Source of the DNA: Pseudomonadota bacterium
Lineage (GTDB): Bacteria > Desulfobacterota > Anaeroferrophillalia > Anaeroferrophillales > Tharpellaceae
DNA length: 7,101 bases
Assembly (NCBI GenBank): GCA_015486445.1
Contig: WFRT01000007.1
Coordinates: 1-7,101 of the forward strand
Direction of reading: 5' to 3'
Shown: positions 6,276 through 7,101 of the stretch, in pieces
How positions within the stretch are numbered: position 1 is the stretch's first letter
How the letters are laid out: each line of letters begins with the position of its first letter
Program-made: the position numbers and the translations under genes
Notes under the pieces: generated by a model
Database searches by the model: none
Seen by the model: the letters and a program-made list of their open reading frames with translations, nothing else
What the model was told of the DNA's origin: nothing

Positions 6276-6839
6276 ATGGAAGCGGTCAAGGTAGGCGAAA
6301 AGATCAAAAGCCTGCGTCTGGAGAAAGGGCTTTCCCTGCAGGATCTGGCTGATAAAAGCGGCTATACCACGGCCCTGCTCTCCCAGATTGAAAACCATCT
6401 GATTTCCCCTTCGCTGGGCGCCCTGGTCAACCTGGCCAAGGCCATGGAGGTCAGTCCCGGGGCCTTTTTCGGGCGCCAGGAAACCGAGCCTTTCACCCTG
6501 ATTCGCAAGGGGGAGGAACACATCGTCTCCCGCTTCGCTTCGAAAGAAGGGGTGCGCTACGGCTACACCTACGAATCTCTGGGGGCCGGCAAGAAGGATC
6601 GGCGCATGGAGCCCTTCATCGTCACCCTTGAGCCGGCCACGATCAAAAATGACAAGTGCTACGGCCATGAGGGGGAGGAGTTTATCTACGTTCTCGAGGG
6701 GCGCATCGATGTCACTCTCGGCGACCACACCGACACCCTCGAGGAAGGAGACTGCATCTATTACGATTCCCGCATTCCCCACCGGGTCCAGTGTCACGGG
6801 GGAGAAACGGCGCGCATCCTGGCCGTGGTCCATCCCTGA
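6276..6839 (+). CDS. XRE-family transcriptional regulator with C-terminal cupin domain
   Basis: The predicted protein has 187 residues. Residues about 6-62 form an XRE helix-turn-helix (I-K-S-L-R-L-E-K-G-L-S-L-Q-D-L-A then T-T-A-L-L-S-Q-I-E-N, ending near S-L-G-A-L). Residues about 110-185 form a cupin barrel with GHEGEEFIYVLEG and, later, E-E-G-D-C-I-Y-Y-D-S-R-I-P-H. Proteins of this plan sense a small ligand through the cupin and control neighbouring catabolic genes. ATG 6276 is chosen because AAGGAG at 6263-6268 lies 7 bases upstream; the in-frame GTG at 6273 is too close. As the last gene before a strong terminator it is probably co-transcribed with the oxidoreductase, and it may bind the palindrome at 3268-3285. 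The ligand is not known; a 2-oxoacid or its acyl-CoA product would be logical. Confidence 0.9.
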   Translation: MEAVKVGEKIKSLRLEKGLSLQDLADKSGYTTALLSQIENHLISPSLGALVNLAKAMEVSPGAFFGRQETEPFTLIRKGEEHIVSRFASKEGVRYGYTYESLGAGKKDRRMEPFIVTLEPATIKNDKCYGHEGEEFIYVLEGRIDVTLGDHTDTLEEGDCIYYDSRIPHRVQCHGGETARILAVVHP

Positions 6840-6880
6840 CGGCGGATGCAAACGGGTTGGTTCCGCTTTCCGGCGGAGAA

Positions 6881-6911
6881 GAAAAGGCGGATTCCTGGAG
6901 TCCGCCTTTTC
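6881..6911 (+). terminator. Strong bidirectional intrinsic terminator ending the operon
   Basis: An 11-bp perfect stem, GAAAAGGCGGA (6881-6891) with TCCGCCTTTTC (6901-6911), encloses a 9-base loop. A GC core flanked by A and T runs lets it act in both directions. It lies 42 bases after the regulator stop and closes the operon. Confidence 0.9.
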
Positions 6912-6931
6912 TCGTGGTCGGCCGGGCTGGG

Positions 6932-6953
6932 GAAAAGCGGTTTTCTTTTTTTT
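6932..6953 (+). terminator. Possible second terminator with T-rich tail
   Basis: GAAAA (6932-6936) can pair with TTTTC (6941-6945) around GCGG, followed by eight T (6946-6953). The stem is AT-only and weak, so this is at most a backup to the terminator at 6881-6911. Confidence 0.35.
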
Positions 6954-7101
6954 GCAATAGTGCTAGTTTCCAGCTGTGTAACTATTCAGCCGAATACACG
7001 GGGTCGGGCGCGGCTTTTCTTCGCTAGGCGTTAAGATTTCTGTTTTTCTTTACGCTCGCTCCGCCCGCATTGCAAAACTCGCTACGCTCAGACAGTTGCA
7101 A
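6950..7101. repeat. Repeat-like non-coding stretch, possible edge of a dispersed element (truncated by window end)
   Basis: TTTTGCAAT (6950-6958) is the exact reverse complement of ATTGCAAAA (7069-7077). GGGCG (7006-7010) can pair with CGCCC (7062-7066) inside it. TTGCAA occurs at 7070-7075 and again at 7096-7101, and TACGCTC at 7051-7057 and 7083-7089. No gene is visible. Composition and repeat content differ from the upstream genes. It looks like a dispersed intergenic repeat or the end of a mobile element, but no transposase is in view and copy number cannot be judged from one window. Confidence 0.4.

Overview
The window is GC-rich, densely coded DNA with every gene on the + strand. It most resembles an anaerobic member of the former Deltaproteobacteria (Desulfobacterota, for example the Desulfuromonadia or Desulfobulbia). 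This placement is inferred from the ferredoxin-dependent 2-oxoacid oxidoreductase, the XRE-cupin regulator beside it, the DUF2889 and DUF169 domains and the PilZ-type protein. No rRNA or tRNA is present to confirm it.

Region 1 (1-3240) is a tightly packed gene set. It holds a two-domain protein with a DUF2889-like N-terminus and a PHP metal-dependent phosphoesterase C-terminus, then a protein joining DUF169 to a complete dephospho-CoA kinase (CoaE), then a YcgR-like PilZ protein. The first two genes are 2 bases apart and the second and third overlap by 11 bases, so they are probably co-translated. The promoter lies upstream of the window.

Region 2 (3241-3388) is a control region. It has a weak terminator-like fold, a good sigma70-type promoter (TTGACA, 18-base spacer, TATAGA), an imperfect palindrome over the -35 box and a small hairpin in the leader.

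Region 3 (3389-6839) encodes a four-subunit 2-oxoacid:ferredoxin oxidoreductase in the order delta (2[4Fe-4S] ferredoxin), alpha (VorB-like), beta (TPP-binding), gamma, followed by an XRE-cupin transcription factor. Such enzymes convert a 2-oxoacid plus CoA to acyl-CoA, CO2 and reduced ferredoxin. The alpha subunit points to branched-chain 2-oxoacids (ketoisovalerate type), but substrate cannot be fixed from sequence. The set is split between beta and gamma by 254 non-coding bases with three consecutive stem-loops, one of which reads as an intrinsic terminator on the minus strand. The last gene may regulate the operon through the palindrome in region 2.

Region 4 (6840-7101) has no gene. It holds a strong bidirectional terminator, a T-rich tract and a stretch with inverted and short direct repeats that looks like the edge of a dispersed repeat, cut off by the window end.

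I see no CRISPR array, transposase, phage gene or defence system. The most unusual items are the two domain fusions (DUF169-CoaE and DUF2889-PHP), the structured gap inside the oxidoreductase operon, and the proximity of the last CoA biosynthesis enzyme to a CoA-consuming enzyme.
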